Below the pieces are notes generated by a model. That model had not been told where the DNA came from and did not search any database. It worked only from the letters and a program-made list of their open reading frames with translations. DNA of 64,000 nucleotides from the NCBI GenBank assembly GCA_963585895.1, contig OY757911.1, positions 64,463,307 to 64,527,306 on the forward strand, given 5' to 3'. The translations under genes and the position numbers were made by a program. This stretch comes from Sepioteuthis lessoniana. Its lineage: Eukaryota > Mollusca > Cephalopoda > Myopsida > Loliginidae. Of this stretch, positions 51,680-63,930 are shown in pieces (the stretch's first letter is position 1; the number at the start of each line of letters is the position of its first letter).

Positions 51680-52640
51680 TTGCACACAGTAATGTAATAT
51701 CAAGTATTCCTATCAAATACAAACAATTTGCACACAGTTGTATGGTTTCAAGTAACTGAAAATAATAATCCTTAGTAAACAATTATAGCTTCAAGTAACT
51801 ATTCTTAATACAAATAATTTACAGTTATATACCATCAAGCATTCCTAACTAATATAAATAAATTTTAAACAGATCTATTTGACTAATATATAGTGGACCT
51901 GGAAGTAATGACAATGAAGGGATATTCAATATTCCCAAGATCTCCAGAATTGGAGCCTCACCATCAAATGCAGTTTAGTGTCTTACCCAGGACACGCTAT
52001 TTTTTTTTTTGAGGGTGTTTCATCCATTTGCAGGGGCTACAGTCAGTGTATTCTGTTGGGTGGTTGTTTGGTTTTTATGGCATATCAACCCTTGTAGGTT
52101 ATTTAATGTCAAATCTTGTTTATACATATATTAAATATGTGATTTGTAAATGAATAGTTTGTAGGTAACATTTTAAAGAAGCCAGAGCTCATTTGTTACT
52201 CCTCAGTTAAATGGCTTCAAGTAATCCTATCAAACATAAATAATTCTATTTAGTATAAATCATTTGTTTGCACACAGTTAAATGGTTTAAAGCGTTGCTA
52301 TTCAACACTAAATTCTATTCAATATACATACTCATTTGTTTGTATAGTTTCAAGTATTGCTATGTAACACTAACAATTCAATTTAACATTATTCATTTGT
52401 TTGCACACAGTTAAATGTTTAAACACTTCTATTTGACCAATAGAGTCTCTAGGTCAGAGGGGACCTGGGAATAATGGCAATGAAGGGGTACTCCACATTC
52501 CCCAAATTTCCAGGAATGTAACCTCATTATTAGATGTAGTTTACGGTCATACTCAGAACGCTAGTTCAATTTGACCCATAGATTGGTCAGTATATTCTAA
52601 GCCCTGCTGACAGTGCGAATTAATTCAAATTTGATAACTG
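51680..52640 (-). repeat. R1 cluster with short tandem monomers
   Basis: Two inverted R1 cores (51885-52000, 52440-52560; GGACCTGG.A.TAATG.CAATGAAGG) are surrounded by repeated monomers of 60-80 bases with TTTGCACACAGTTAAATGGTTT, AAGTATT(C/G)CTATC and CAATTTAAC words (about 51680-51850, 52195-52430). GGCATATCAACCCTTG near 52080 recurs at 58805, 61682 and 63389. Confidence 0.65.
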
Positions 52641-52887
52641 ATCTCAAAATTTTGAATAAATATTTCTAAAATTTACATAAGTAAAGCTTGAGTTTCTTAC
52701 TGTAGAGACACCATCTGCAATCTAATTGTGTAGCATGTTACTACTGGGGTCACTATCTACAGAGTGCTCTATTATTATGACCTTGTGCCAGAATAAGTTG
52801 AACAATATCTATATGAAATATCAGATGATAGAGGGACAATCAAAAAGTTATTACAAGCACAATTAATCCTTTCCACACCCACTGTCT

Positions 52888-52892
<5 letters not shown>

Positions 52893-52932
<40 letters not shown>

Positions 52933-52940
52933 TATATAAT
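52893..52940. repeat. (TA)n microsatellite
   Basis: About 20 TA units with one interruption, next to a LINE fragment. Confidence 0.93.
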
Positions 52941-52974
52941 AAAATAATTATATTAATATATAATTCTTTTTTAG

Positions 52975-53485
52975 ATGCTGACTAAACAGGTGATGTAGCA
53001 TTTTCTGCAAATACACCTGCTCAAGCTAAATTTGCTGCATGGCATGGAGCGGACAGCAAGAAGCATTGGTCTCCCTGTAAACACATAAAACAGAGTTTTA
53101 ATCAAGATGGTACCATCTTTTCATTAAATAGTAAGCCTCTGAAATTGGTAAATGAGTTCACATACCATGGATAGCAATCTCTCATTGACTGAAAGTGATT
53201 TTAACGTATGAAGAGGAAAGGCATGGACAGCTATTGACAGGTTAACAACCTTATAGAAGAAATCTGATCTCTCAGATCAAATAAGATGGGAATCATTCCA
53301 ATCTGTAGCCATGTAAGTATTACTGAATGGCTGCACCACTTGGAGTCAAACAAAAATCCTTACAAAAAAAAAAAAAAAAAAAAAAAAGCTAGATAGAAAC
53401 TACACAAGAATACTGCTTGCTGTTTTGAAAAATTCTGGAAGCAACACCCTACAAAATAGTAGCTGTATGGTTACTTTCTATCTGT
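52975..53485 (+). mobile_element. RTE-like LINE fragment, heavily decayed
   Basis: Scattered translations match the 4.7-5.5 kb copy in order: VAFSANTPAQAKF, SLNSKPLKLVNEFTYHG, GKAWTAIDRL, KSDLSDQI, LLNGCTTWSQTK, then NTACCFEKFWKQHPTK and LYGYF. Poly-A of about 27 bases interrupts it at 53361-53387. Many stops and shifts. Confidence 0.75.
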
Positions 53486-53489
53486 GCAC

Positions 53490-53790
53490 ACAGTTGTATG
53501 GTTTCAAGTATTCCTATCTAACACTAATAATTATATGGTTTTAAGTAACTAATAGTAATTCTTAGTAAACAATTATATCTTCAATTTAAACAGATCTATT
53601 TCAACCATAGATAGAACCCTAACAGGTGCTACTATTCCAGGTTAGAGTGGACCTGAGAGTAATGGCAAATCTCCAGAAATGGAACCTCATCATCAGATAC
53701 AGATTTGTATAATACTCAGGACACCCCTTTTTTGGGGAACTCCTCTGCAGGGTATACAGTCAGCATATTTTAAGTTCTGTCAATAGAGCT
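53490..53790 (-). repeat. R1 copy with monomer segment
   Basis: CACACAGTTGTATGGTTTCAAGTATTCC monomer (53490-53520), then an inverted R1 core with ACAGGTGCTACTATTCCAGG and an R1-associated GCAGGGTATACAGTCAGC segment. Confidence 0.65.
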
Positions 53791-54124
53791 GTACTCCTAA
53801 GAATGCACTCAAAGTATTCATTGTGATAGGTTAACTTTGATACAAGTCTTGAAGTGAAGCAATCAATTGATTTCAGTTTAGATGCTTACATTCAGCACTG
53901 TATCAATAAGAATGCTTTTGAAATATTTGTTAGAATAGATCAATTTTGGCACAAGGAAAGATTTTTAGAGCATTTTCAAATTAATTCTCACGTATACAAG
54001 ACCAGTAAATTAACCACTGCAACAGAGATTTGGTTTGAGTATATCTATTTGGAAGAGGTGCTACACCATCTGCATCAGTAAATTCATAACTGTGCCCCAT
54101 TATGTATCCATTGAGTTATTCATC

Positions 54125-54225
54125 TCTGAAGACACATGTGGTATAATGTCTATGGAAAATAAAAATAATGAGACAAGTTCGAATTCCTACAAAGGCTGTT
54201 TGCGTTTATTTTGTGCACATGCTCT
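54125..54225 (+). repeat. SINE-2 5' fragment
   Basis: GTGGTATAATGTCTATGG, GACAAGTTCGAATTCC and AAGGCTGTTTGCGTTTATT match the head and following segment of the 63.66-kb copy. Part of an overlapping 69-codon frame, which is not a gene. Confidence 0.6.
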
Positions 54226-54427
54226 TTGGAAAGTAATATTTTAGGGTTTGTAGTGAACAGTTTTATATTTTTAAGAAAATATCATCCTATAATAGAATTT
54301 TCCTTCTATATAAAATAAAAAATAGTGTTAAAATATTGTTACTTCTATCTAATGTTAGTAATATGTTTCCACAGTTAAGTGATTGCGAGTATGGAAAATA
54401 CATCAGTCTACATTTTTGATAGAAGGC

Positions 54428-54512
54428 CTATTCTTTCCCAAGGGTATTAGTCCAAAAGTAAATGCAATAGCAGAATGTTAGTCACTATGCCATGTGGACT
54501 ACCTTTGCAATA
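54428..54512 (-). repeat. SINE-2-related fragment (inverted)
   Basis: CCCAAGGGTATTAGTCCAAAAGTAAATG, followed by a degraded head, as at 61770-61860 and 63480-63580. Confidence 0.5.
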
Positions 54513-54599
54513 TACTGAGGTGAGTCATAGAAGAGAAAGTTCTGCAAAAAGAGATTTTAAGACTCAAAGAAGTGTCTCCCCTTTGTTGTGTATCACTGA

Positions 54600-55830
54600 A
54601 CTTTATTGGAGTTTGTTTTGCCCTTTTGTTTCTTGAACAACATTTTCTTTTGGACTCAACTTGTGTGTCTACATGGTTCCAGTGTTTGCTTTAGAATTCA
54701 TACAGCTAGCCACTTTTTGGATGGTTGGACAGAGTTCACCCACTTTTTGAATAAAAACAGGGAGGTTTCTTTCTTATTCTTAAGGTATATTTTTTTGATC
54801 TCAGTGTTATCATTTGTCTCAGTACTTAATTTTGCCTGCCCGGATTTTAGTAATGAAACTTGGCCACTGTTATAGTCAGCATCTGGTTTGGAAAATCAAT
54901 AAGCAGTGTGACTTTGAAAGGTGGCTATTCTGGATTCTAATTTTATATAACTTCCTAAAGTTTTAAACAAAATTCATTGTGAAAAGGAATTCCCATGTGA
55001 ACTTATTAAGATATTTCCTATTAAATAGACTTATTCCTAAGGCACTTTAGGTGATGAAATGGTTAATGAGATTGGCAAGTATACTGTTACTAGAAAGTTT
55101 GAGTCTCACTGGGTGTCCAGTACTTCTGTTTCTGCCACAACTAGGCTAAGCTTAGTAAATAAAAAAGTACCTTGATTGATAATGATTAGTAAGCTGGTCT
55201 TGCTGAACAATTATAAGGAACTCTATAATTGTGGCCTTGTGCCAGAATATAAGCTATCCTTAATAAATAATATATTTATCCCTTTCTTTGGTGAGATTAC
55301 TAATTCATTTCAAACTTGAAGCCTTTTCACTATTAAACTATATAGAAACATTAAGATTCAAATAAACAAGTGGCACTCCTACTTCTTCAATAGATAGCCC
55401 CCCCTCCCACACCAACAATAGTTACTATTAATACTACTACTATACCATCACTTTCATCATCAAATGTATAGATTTGTGGCAGAACTGGTTGATTAATCAA
55501 ATCAGTCAAATCTGATAATTTAGTCAATATTGAATGCAATGTTTTTATATTCTATGCATGTTTGGATATACATCAGCAAAATGAGAAAAATAATTTCTAT
55601 TTCATTTGATATTTTCTATCAAAACAAAATGCATTGATTTTGTGTGTCAGTTATGTAAGCATGCAAAATGATTTGAGATTTTCAAATAAAAATCAACCAA
55701 TTTATTCCTTTTAACAACAAAATAGAGCAATTTTACGAATCAAAAGATATCAATTCAAATTTCTTTCAGATTCTTAAACTGAAATGTTTCAAAATTCAAC
55801 GTTTTCAGTTTCATAAGCAACTTTAGCTAA
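54600..55830. other. Intron-like, no gene seen
   Basis: CpG-poor, A+T-rich. A possible tRNA-derived SINE head lies at 55035-55190 (GATGAAATGGTTAATGAG ... GTTTGAGTCTCAC). An 89-codon frame at 54606-54875 has no recognisable domain. Confidence 0.4.
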
Positions 55831-55834
55831 AATA

Positions 55835-57430
55835 CACATCATCATGTTGTGCTGCTAGCATAGATTTCCCTAAAACTCTCTCACAATTTGTCTATCATTC
55901 ATCACTTCCAGCAGGTTTTCTAGACTACATCCCATGTCCATACATTGCTGTTTGAGAAGTTCTAGTTGGTCATCCAACACTTGCAGATCCATGTGAAGGA
56001 GTCCATAGATGAACATCGCTTATGAGTTCATCCTTACTTCTCCAGCAGTGTCCTGCATGTCTTGTTTATCTTATTTGGATGGTTTTAGAGATGGAAAGTA
56101 GGTGGCTGTACTGGTGCTGTTTTGTGGGATGTTGCTTCCAGGATTTGTTTAATATAGCTTGTAGTATTCTTGTGCAATTGCCAAATTGCCATCAAGCTTT
56201 TTCTCTATATGCTTACTCAGCGTTTGTGTAGTCCATCCATATAGTAGAATTGACACAACTGCTGCTTGGAAAAAATTGCATTTTATTTTTTCGGTTAAGT
56301 CTGACTTCCATATGATCAATAACCAATTGGTAGCAATCCATGCCTTCACTAGTCACGTATTGATGTCATTTTCAGTAGATTAGTGGCTGCTTCTGAGGTA
56401 CGTGAACTTGTCTACTAGATTCAGACAACCACTATTTAGTATGGAAATGTCTCCTTTTTGATCAAAACACACCTACTCCATGTTGTCTGCATTGACATGG
56501 AGGCCAATGTAAACTGTTACCTGCTCCAGACTATGCAGCAGGGATTTGGCTTTGGTAGGTGTATTTGCCAGAAGCGCTATGTAGTCTGTGTCTGTAATAG
56601 TTTGTGCACTTGCTTCTTGCCTTTTTTTAGTGTAAATCCATTTTCCTTCATTAGATCTATTGATTTTTGAAGTACATAGTTTGGGCAGATTATGAACATA
56701 TATGGGGCTAATGTATCCCCTTGCAGAACACCAGCAACAATGTCAAAGAAGTCTGTGTCTCCGTCCAGTGAGTGAACCTTGACTTTTGTGTTAGTATAGA
56801 GTATCATTGTGGCTGTGACAGTTTTTTGGGGAGACCATATACTAGATGTATTTGCTCCATCTTCCCTCTGTGTATGGAGTTAAATGCCTTGGAGAAATCT
56901 ATAAATAAGTGTCACCTCGAGGTTTTTGCATGAAGTGCTATAATTTGACAGATTGTCAGAATCTGTGATTTTGATTCTTCCAAAGAATTTTCTCAGTTTC
57001 TGGTTCAATGTAGTTGAGTAGCAGAGCATTAAAAATCTTAGCCGCTATGGAAGCAAGGGTTATACCTTGGTAGTTCTTGGCAATTTCGAGGTCACCTTTC
57101 TTGGGGAAAGGGAGGATGCAGCCTTTTGTCCATCTCTCTATTATGTTCTGGTTATACATGGCATTGCAGTATCAGAACAGTAGGTCATCAAATTTCCTTG
57201 TCTTCCATACTTCTGGTGGTATTTCATCAAGGTTGGCAGCTTTCCTGTTTTTAATTGTTGTTAGTACTACATCGAGTTCTTCTTGAGTAAACTGTCCTAA
57301 TTTGATGTCTTGTTGATCATTAATAATTTCCATGAGAAGTTTATCTGTAAATTTAGGGGATTTTCCAAGCAGATTCTTGAAATGTTCTTTCCATATGTGT
57401 ATTTGTTCTTCTTGGTAGAAGAAAAAAAAT
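55835..57430 (-). mobile_element. RTE-like LINE, RT and C-terminal part
   Basis: On the minus strand from about 57430: IWKEHFKNLL and LGQFTQEELDVVLTTIKNRKA. RT blocks: GCILPFPKKGDLEIAKNYQGITL (57130-57060), DIVAGVLQGDTLAPYMFI (56760-56690). Post-RT: ENGFTLKKGKK, WKSDLTEKIKCNFFQAAVVSILLYG (about 56310-56230), EKKLDGNL, ILNKSWKQHPTKQ, RHAGHCWRSKDEL (about 56050). It ends near 55838 in a short TGATGATG tail. Same family as 4735-5510, but CpG-poor and broken in many places. The endonuclease half is missing. Confidence 0.85.
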
Positions 57431-58485
57431 GAGACATGAAATATACATATGATGTTGTTTTAATTTTCAGGGTTTTTGTGATCACTAAATTTTATTGTTC
57501 TACTTTACTCCCAAAGACATCAGTGCTGTATATTCTATGTTCAGAGCTGATGAGGGTTTACAAAATGTTCACTAACTTTCAAAAATTATACAAGTTTGTT
57601 TTAAAAGTAAACATTAGAATCTTGGAAACAACTATATCAGAGTTAAAAAAATGAAGCTATTGAATGACTTAAATAGTTAAGATGACATTTTACAAGTGGA
57701 TAAATTTATTTGTTTTGATCTATAAAATAACTGAAACTATTCAAATTATTTTCTTTTATTGTTTGGGAATAATTGTCCCAAAATAGACAAATAACATTAA
57801 ATGAATTAAAAATCTCAATTTAATCTAAGACAGGGTTGTGGGTATGAAATTTGTACTGTTGTGTTTACTTATGATGTCTTAATTTTTTAAATTTTTTATA
57901 TTAATATTGTTATATTTACTCTAAACTTTTTATACATTGAACACTTTTTTTATTTCTTTCTGATTAATGAGATTTTAGTTTTTACAAATAGAGTTTATTT
58001 GTAGTAATTTATATAAAAACAATGCAAAAATTAGGATCTTTTAAGAGAAATAGAAAAATTAAAATTCAGAAAACAAATGAGTCAGATATTTTAAAATTCT
58101 AGTCACAATTCAAGAAAAGTATATAAATCTGTTGAGGCATGACTACACATACTTCAAAAGAAATATTTATTCCATTGTTATAATGTAAAGTTATAAAAGA
58201 ACTAATGGAGGGGTATTTACTTGAGTAAACTCATCTCAAATTGTGAGTTAAAAAATTGATATAAAATGTTTTTCCACTGAAACATTTAAATTCATACAGA
58301 TAAAATATGAAACAAAAAAACTATAGAAAACACCAAAAATTAATGAGAAAAAAAGTATTTCTAAAATTGGAACAACCTCCTAAGCCTTAATTATCAATCA
58401 TTTTTAATTTTAACTTTTATTTTCTTCAATCTTATAAATTTTAGTTGCTTTTTAAATATTTTTTATTGCAACTCACTTTGGTAGG
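57431..58485. other. Intron-like, no gene seen
   Basis: Very A+T-rich, almost without CpG, no element recognised. Confidence 0.5.
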
Positions 58486-58489
58486 GGTT

Positions 58490-58635
58490 CAATCTACTCC
58501 CCTTATCCATAAAAAAACAATATGGATCAGGAACAATAAAGGATAAGCTATTGGTGAGATTTGAACTCTCATCTTTGTTTTAGGAATGCCTGGATAAATG
58601 GATAAGCTGCTTTTAACCATCTAAGTTATGGGAAC
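58490..58635 (-). repeat. tRNA-derived SINE-like fragment (inverted)
   Basis: On the minus strand, CTTAGATGGTTAAAAGCAGC resembles an A-box region and GAGAGTTCAAATCTCACC a B box, with a few tens of bases between. The body that follows is not one I can assign. Confidence 0.5.
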
Positions 58636-58799
58636 TTGCTGAGTGGTAATAGCCTAAATCAAACCTTTTAATCTATTTTTGATCTTTCTCGGCACCCTAT
58701 TTATTTTTCTTTTTACACTGGTAGTTTTAGTAACATCTTTTATCAATTCTTATGAATTTTGAATCATATTTTCTTTCATCTTAGCTTTTTTGGTTTGGT

Positions 58800-59330
58800 T
58801 AGGTTTTATGGCATATCAACCATTGTTAGTTATTTAATGCCAAATCCTGTTTATACATATATATTAAATATATGCTTTGTAAACACATTTTGTAGATACA
58901 GTTAAATGATCAAACAGTTCAATTTTTAACAATTCAGTTTAGCATAAGTCAAATTTAATGGTTCCAAGTATTGCAATCTATCACTAACAATTCAATTAAA
59001 CATCACTCATTTTTCAACACACAGTAAAATGATCAAACAGTTCTATTTTAAATAATTCACTTTAGCATAAGTCCTTTATTTGCACTCATTTTAAATGTTA
59101 AACAGTTCTATTTGACCCATAGGTAAGACCCTATGAGGTGCTACCACTCTAGGTCAGAGGGGACTAGGGAGTAATGGCAATGAAGGGGTACTCCACATTC
59201 CTCAAAGCTCCAGCATTACTGGAGCCTCACCACCAGATTGTTTAATGTCATTTACCAGGACACTCGTTTTGGTGTAGGCATCTTACTTCTCTGCAGAGAC
59301 GCAGTCGGAATATTCAACAGCCCAAGCTGA
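58800..59330 (-). repeat. R1 unit with leader, monomers and tail
   Basis: The fullest R1 arrangement: TTATGGCATATCAACC...TTATTTAATGCCAAATCC (58808-58850); AGTTAAATGATCAAACAGTTC monomers (58900-59110); R1 core inverted (59120-59250); then TCTGCAGAGACGCAGTCGGAATATTC (59282-59307). Confidence 0.7.
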
Positions 59331-59496
59331 CTGGGTTATGGTTTTTGTTTTAATTGCTTTTTTATCACCATCATAGATTATAGACTGATATATGTAGAAC
59401 ATAATTATAGATTGACAACCCAAATGAATAGGAATTAAAAATTATGAAAATTAAGATGAAAGAAAATCTGAGTCAAAATTGATAATTCATAATGCT

Positions 59497-59498
<2 letters not shown>

Positions 59499-59563
<65 letters not shown>
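59499..59563. repeat. (TA)n microsatellite
   Basis: About 32 perfect TA units. Confidence 0.97.
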
Positions 59564-59568
<5 letters not shown>

Positions 59569-60611
59569 AAAGATATTCTTCAACTTTGGCTTTTAAATAT
59601 TAAAATAAATGCTAAACATTTATAAATGCTGGTTTCCATAGGAAAACCAATATGTTTAAAAGCCTCATGTCTAATAAATTGGATTCATCAGCATTTTCAT
59701 TTAATTTTGGAACAAAATAGAAATACAATAGAAACAAGTGAATAAATTTCTTTTTTCTTCACTTTAATACTTTGATACCCATGGCCTCTCGATACTCTTT
59801 ATACATGTGTTCATAAAAAAACAAGAAGAACACAAAACACATTCACTATAGGAGGCAGACTACTTTGTTTAAATGTATCTCATCCAATAAAGAAATGTTA
59901 CAAATAGTCATTGTATTAAGCTTTTTATCATTAATATTTCACATACCTCACTGAATTTGAAATATTGGGCTTACAGAATGTAGTAAAATTGTACTTAGCC
60001 TGAAATATCAGGCTCATAGGTTCAAAGGGTTAAGAATTAATCAATAAATAAATATATAAACTAGTGTATGTAGAATTTTTAATTCAAAGACAAAATCAAC
60101 AAAATCCCCAAATTATATTTTCTTTTTTCTTTCTTTCTGAATTTTAGATAAAGCCATTGTCTACTGAGTTAAGATATTATCAGTCATTTATTAGTAAATA
60201 AAAAAATCATTTGAATTATTACTTGTGATGATCTGTGATAATTTGAAAAATAAAAAGAGAAAAAAAAAACAAGAAATGAATCCCTTTATCATATTGTTGT
60301 TACATCACAGAAAAATAAAATACCTACACAGGATTTTATTCTCGTCAGTATATTTCAGACTCAAACGAAATAAATGCTGTTAATATAGAAAACATTTATA
60401 TATCTTGGTTGATTTGTTAACAGAGATGTTGGAGGAAATTTGAAAAAAAAAAAAGGAAAGAATATTTGTTCAACTTGTCATGAAGGATGGTCAAAATTTT
60501 CTCCATTTAGTACCTTAATAAAAAGCTTAAATGCATGAAAGATTACCTTTAGTATTGATGAGAGATACCACTTTAATTGGTCCTATAAAATATGCAGAGT
60601 TCTTCACAAAT

Positions 60612-61330
60612 GATGGTACGAGGATCATTAAATAAGTTTCCAGATTTTTTTCGTACGCACACTTTTATTGATAGTACACACATGAAACTATTCCCCTTCA
60701 AAGTAATCTCCTCCGGCTGCAATGCACTTGTTGTACTGTTCCAACAACTTCTGGAAGGCCTCATGGAAGTCCTCTTGTGTCAGCGTGTCAATGACCTTCT
60801 TCACAACCTCTTTCATCTCAACTGTCTCATAACGACAGCCTCTGAGCTTAGGGAATAACCAAAAGTCACAGGGAGCAAGGTCTGGACTATAGGGAGAGTG
60901 AGGAACTGTCTTGATGCCCGTCTAGGTCAAATAGTCTGTGACAAGGATGGAGTTGTGGACTGGTGCATTGTCCTGGTGGAAATGCCACTGACCCGATTTG
61001 AAGAGTGCTGGCCTCTTCCAATGGAATCTCTTCCTGAACTCCCTTAAAACCTCAACATAGTAACCCTAACCCTTTGGCCAATTAACTCTGGTGTATTGAC
61101 TTCCTTACTCCTCCCACACCTCTCATCATCCCTCACAGACTCCCGGCCTTCCTTGAATCTCTTAAGCCACTCAAAAACTGATGCTTGATTCATGCATGAT
61201 GGCCCAAAAGCAGTCTGAAGCATTCCATACGTTTCTGTGGCATTTTTTCCAAATTTAAAACAGAATTTTTTTGCATATCGTTTTTCTAAGTGTCTCATTG
61301 CATTTTTGAAATTGACCAGCGGTGACAATC
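60612..61330 (-). mobile_element. Internally deleted mariner transposon
   Basis: On the minus strand the transposase start LEKRYAKKFCFKFGKNATETYGMLQ, ASVFEWLKRFKEGRESVRDD (61290-61120) is followed almost at once by the C-terminal QWHFHQDNAPVHNSILV (about 60990), PHSPYSPDLAPCDFWLFPKLRG (about 60890-60840) and the terminal CIAAGGDYFEGE (about 60700). The central part with the first catalytic Asp is missing, so it cannot move alone. The left end GGTACGAGGATCATTAAATAAGTTTCC (60615-60641) looks like a mariner terminal repeat; I could not find its partner near 61.35 kb. Confidence 0.82.
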
Positions 61331-61469
61331 AGGTTTTAGTAGGGTGTATTCCAATTGCTGCTGTAGCTGTTCATTTGAAGCTGAAATCATAAAAATTGGT
61401 CAGTCATCTCATAAAATGTATAGCAATAACATACTGAATTTTCAAGAGTCTATGACAATTTTAAATGCC

Positions 61470-61550
61470 TGTACAAAAAGGGTTACTCTGCATTCTCCAA
61501 AGTCCCAGCATTACTGGAGCCTCACCATCAGATTGTTAATGTCATATCTA
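61470..61550 (-). repeat. R1 core fragment
   Basis: ACTCTGCATTCTCCAAAGTCC, AGCATTACTGGAGCCTCACCA and CAGATTGTTAATGTCAT match 59190-59250. Confidence 0.6.
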
Positions 61551-61681
61551 GAGATGAGTGGTGAGAGAGAGTGCTGTTAGTATGCTTTGATGATAATTAT
61601 TGGTATATTTTCTATTGTCATTTTGTTAACCTTTCTCTTTACCTAATGATTATGTATTTGAAAGGTTTTTTTCTTTGTTTA

Positions 61682-61875
61682 ATGGCATATCAACCTTTGA
61701 GGGTTAATACCAAAGCAGTGGTGCTATTTAACCCATAGCTGAGGGGATAAGATGGTTAATACCTTTCCCCAAATATATTAGTCCAAAAGTGAATGTAATA
61801 GTGTGACTGGAGTTTGAACTCGTATATAACAATATTGCAGTCCAGCATGTTAGCCATTACTTCCTGAGTGTCCTC
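61682..61875 (-). repeat. R1 leader fragment and SINE-2-related fragment
   Basis: GGCATATCAACCTTTGAGGGTTAAT, then TTAGTCCAAAAGTGAATGTAATAG, GGAGTTTGAACTCG and GTTAGCCATTACTTCCTGAGTGTCC, the last being an inverted tRNA-like head. Same order at 63389-63590. Confidence 0.55.
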
Positions 61876-62141
61876 CCCAATTAAAGAAGACAGTAGAATG
61901 AGTCATTTTAATGTTGTAACATCATCAGTATTATAAAAGGATTAAATTATTTTGGAATGTAAATCACTTAGAATTATAGACAGGAAAAAAAATCTGTTAA
62001 AATCTTACTAAAAGAAAAAATTTTCTTTTCCTGATATTAATAAACATACCATGATTTTATAAAAATTTATGTCTAACTTTTGGTTAAATAAAATTGCATG
62101 CTACCTCCCCATAACAAAACAAACAAAAACAAAACCTGAAT

Positions 62142-62169
62142 AAAAAAAAAAAAAAAAAAAAAAAAAAAA
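62142..62169. repeat. Poly-A tract
   Basis: About 28 A; no retroposed body recognised on either side. Confidence 0.9.
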
Positions 62170-63200
62170 CAAACAGTGGAGATAAATTAAGTAATGCAAT
62201 TTATATGAAATTGTGTTTAAAAACAAAGCAAGAAACTTTGTAGAAAAGATAAAAAAATATTTTAAGGTTGAAGTTGAGAGAATGTTTCTACATGCTGCAG
62301 AAGATTAGTATATGAAAGCTTTTTTTAATATTAAAATCAATTGGAATGAGATGCATTGGGTCATAGAGATAGGAGTGACTAAACAAAAGGTGTTAACTTT
62401 GCAGACTTAAGAAACTAGAAACTAGAGCACTTTAATAATGAAAAAATGAGCAGAGCAGTCGTGAGCAAAACTGGAATTTGTATTCCACTTTAGAAAACGC
62501 CAATAATTCATATAAAGACTTCCATAGCCTTCAAGATTCAGGTACTTAATTTAGTCAATTCTAGTCCAGGTTAAAAGCAGAGTAAAAGTAACCCAAAGTA
62601 AAAACTTTTTTAGAACTTATTTTTCCAATGCAGGTATCATTGTAGAATGAGAAAAGCCTGACCCATTTACCCAAATTTTTCCCATTTTCTCATTGAAAAA
62701 ATAAGGTCCAAAAACAATTTCTGCTTCAGATTACTCTTACTGCATTTTTAACCTGGAATATGCTTTCACTTGTTCATTACTACTTTATATTTTACTAAAT
62801 TTTCTATTTGCCAGTAAGAAGAAAAAAATTCCAAGTTTTTGCAAGAAAAGCATAAAAAAGTTAAGTAAAAAAAATAAAAAATAAAAGTCAACTAATTTTT
62901 GTTGTGTTTTATGATAGCAGAGTATATATTTATTTTCCAGTAATTAGATTAAGTCATTTAATAATGTGTAATTTGTTTGTTAATTGTTGTCAGTTGTCAT
63001 TGATAATCCTTTTTGAGGTAATAAAACAAATCAAGCAAAGGAGCAGTTGTTTGATAAAAATGCTATTTCTGAACACTTAACATGGCTTGAATAGCAACAA
63101 TTTAGGCTGGGCCAGGCCTGTTCAGGATAAAACATTCTTATTTTTGTTTTCTTGACTCTTAGGATCTCTATCTCGTTAATTGGAAAGAATTTGCTTATAT
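62170..63200. other. Intron-like, no gene seen
   Basis: A+T-rich, CpG-poor, no element or supported frame. Confidence 0.5.
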
Positions 63201-63219
63201 TTAATTACATCCCTTGTAA

Positions 63220-63590
63220 TGGGTGGGAGTGTGTGATACATGGTCAGTTTAATGAACAATGACAAAAACTGTCCAGCTTCCATGACCAGTATTATGAAAG
63301 CATTAGTCTACTCTGACCTCCAATTTTGGTTCAATGGGGAGGCGCTGCCATGGGATTAGAATACCTAGGTTTCAGTTTCTTTGTTTAATGGCATATCATG
63401 GGTTATTTAATGTCAAAGTCAATCTTATAGAAGAATAATTTAACTCATAGTTTGGGAGATAAAGGGGTTCATACCTATCCAAAGGGCATTAGTCCAAAAG
63501 TGAATGTAATAGCACAACTGGAGTTCAATCTCCTTATGATATTGCAGTCCAGGACATTAACCGCTACACCACAGGGACTCCCTCAGAATG
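63220..63590 (-). repeat. Dispersed repeat plus SINE-2-related fragment
   Basis: 63235-63370 matches 48370-48545. GGCATATCATGGGTTATTTAATG (63389-63411) is R1 leader. 63480-63580 is an inverted SINE-2-like head (TTAGTCCAAAAGTGAATG ... GACATTAACCGCTACACCACAGGG). Confidence 0.55.
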
Positions 63591-63654
63591 CCTAGGGTCA
63601 AGCTTGATCTGTTTTTGATTCTTTCTCAAATCACATGGGTGTGGGAGATGAACA

Positions 63655-63930
63655 GCTACTACACTACACTGTGGGGTAATGGTTATTGTCATAGGAAATG
63701 GACATGGTGAACAGAGTTCAAATCCCGAACAAGGCTGTTTGCATTTCACTTAGTGCTAATACCCTTAACAAAGGTATGAATCCAACTACTCTCCCTCCAG
63801 CTATGAGTAAATGGTAAGGGAGACTGGGCTCTTTAACCTTGGCATGACAATTATTCTAGGAGAAGGAAAAGTTAATTCAAACCAGTTAAACCTCACTTAA
63901 AAATTGACCTTTTGTCACATTCTGCTCATG
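63655..63930 (+). repeat. SINE-2 copy with CpG decay
   Basis: GGGGTAATGGTTATTGTCATAGG, GAGTTCAAATCCCGAACAAGG, ACTCTCCCTCCAGCTATGAG, TTCTAGGAGAAGGAAAAG and TCACTTAAAAATTGACC. The positions that are CpG in the 40.3-kb copy read TpG or CpA here. Confidence 0.82.

Noticed and set aside
51680-52440. CRISPR-like array
   Set aside because: Spacing and repeat sequence are irregular, units are degenerate, and the DNA is eukaryotic.
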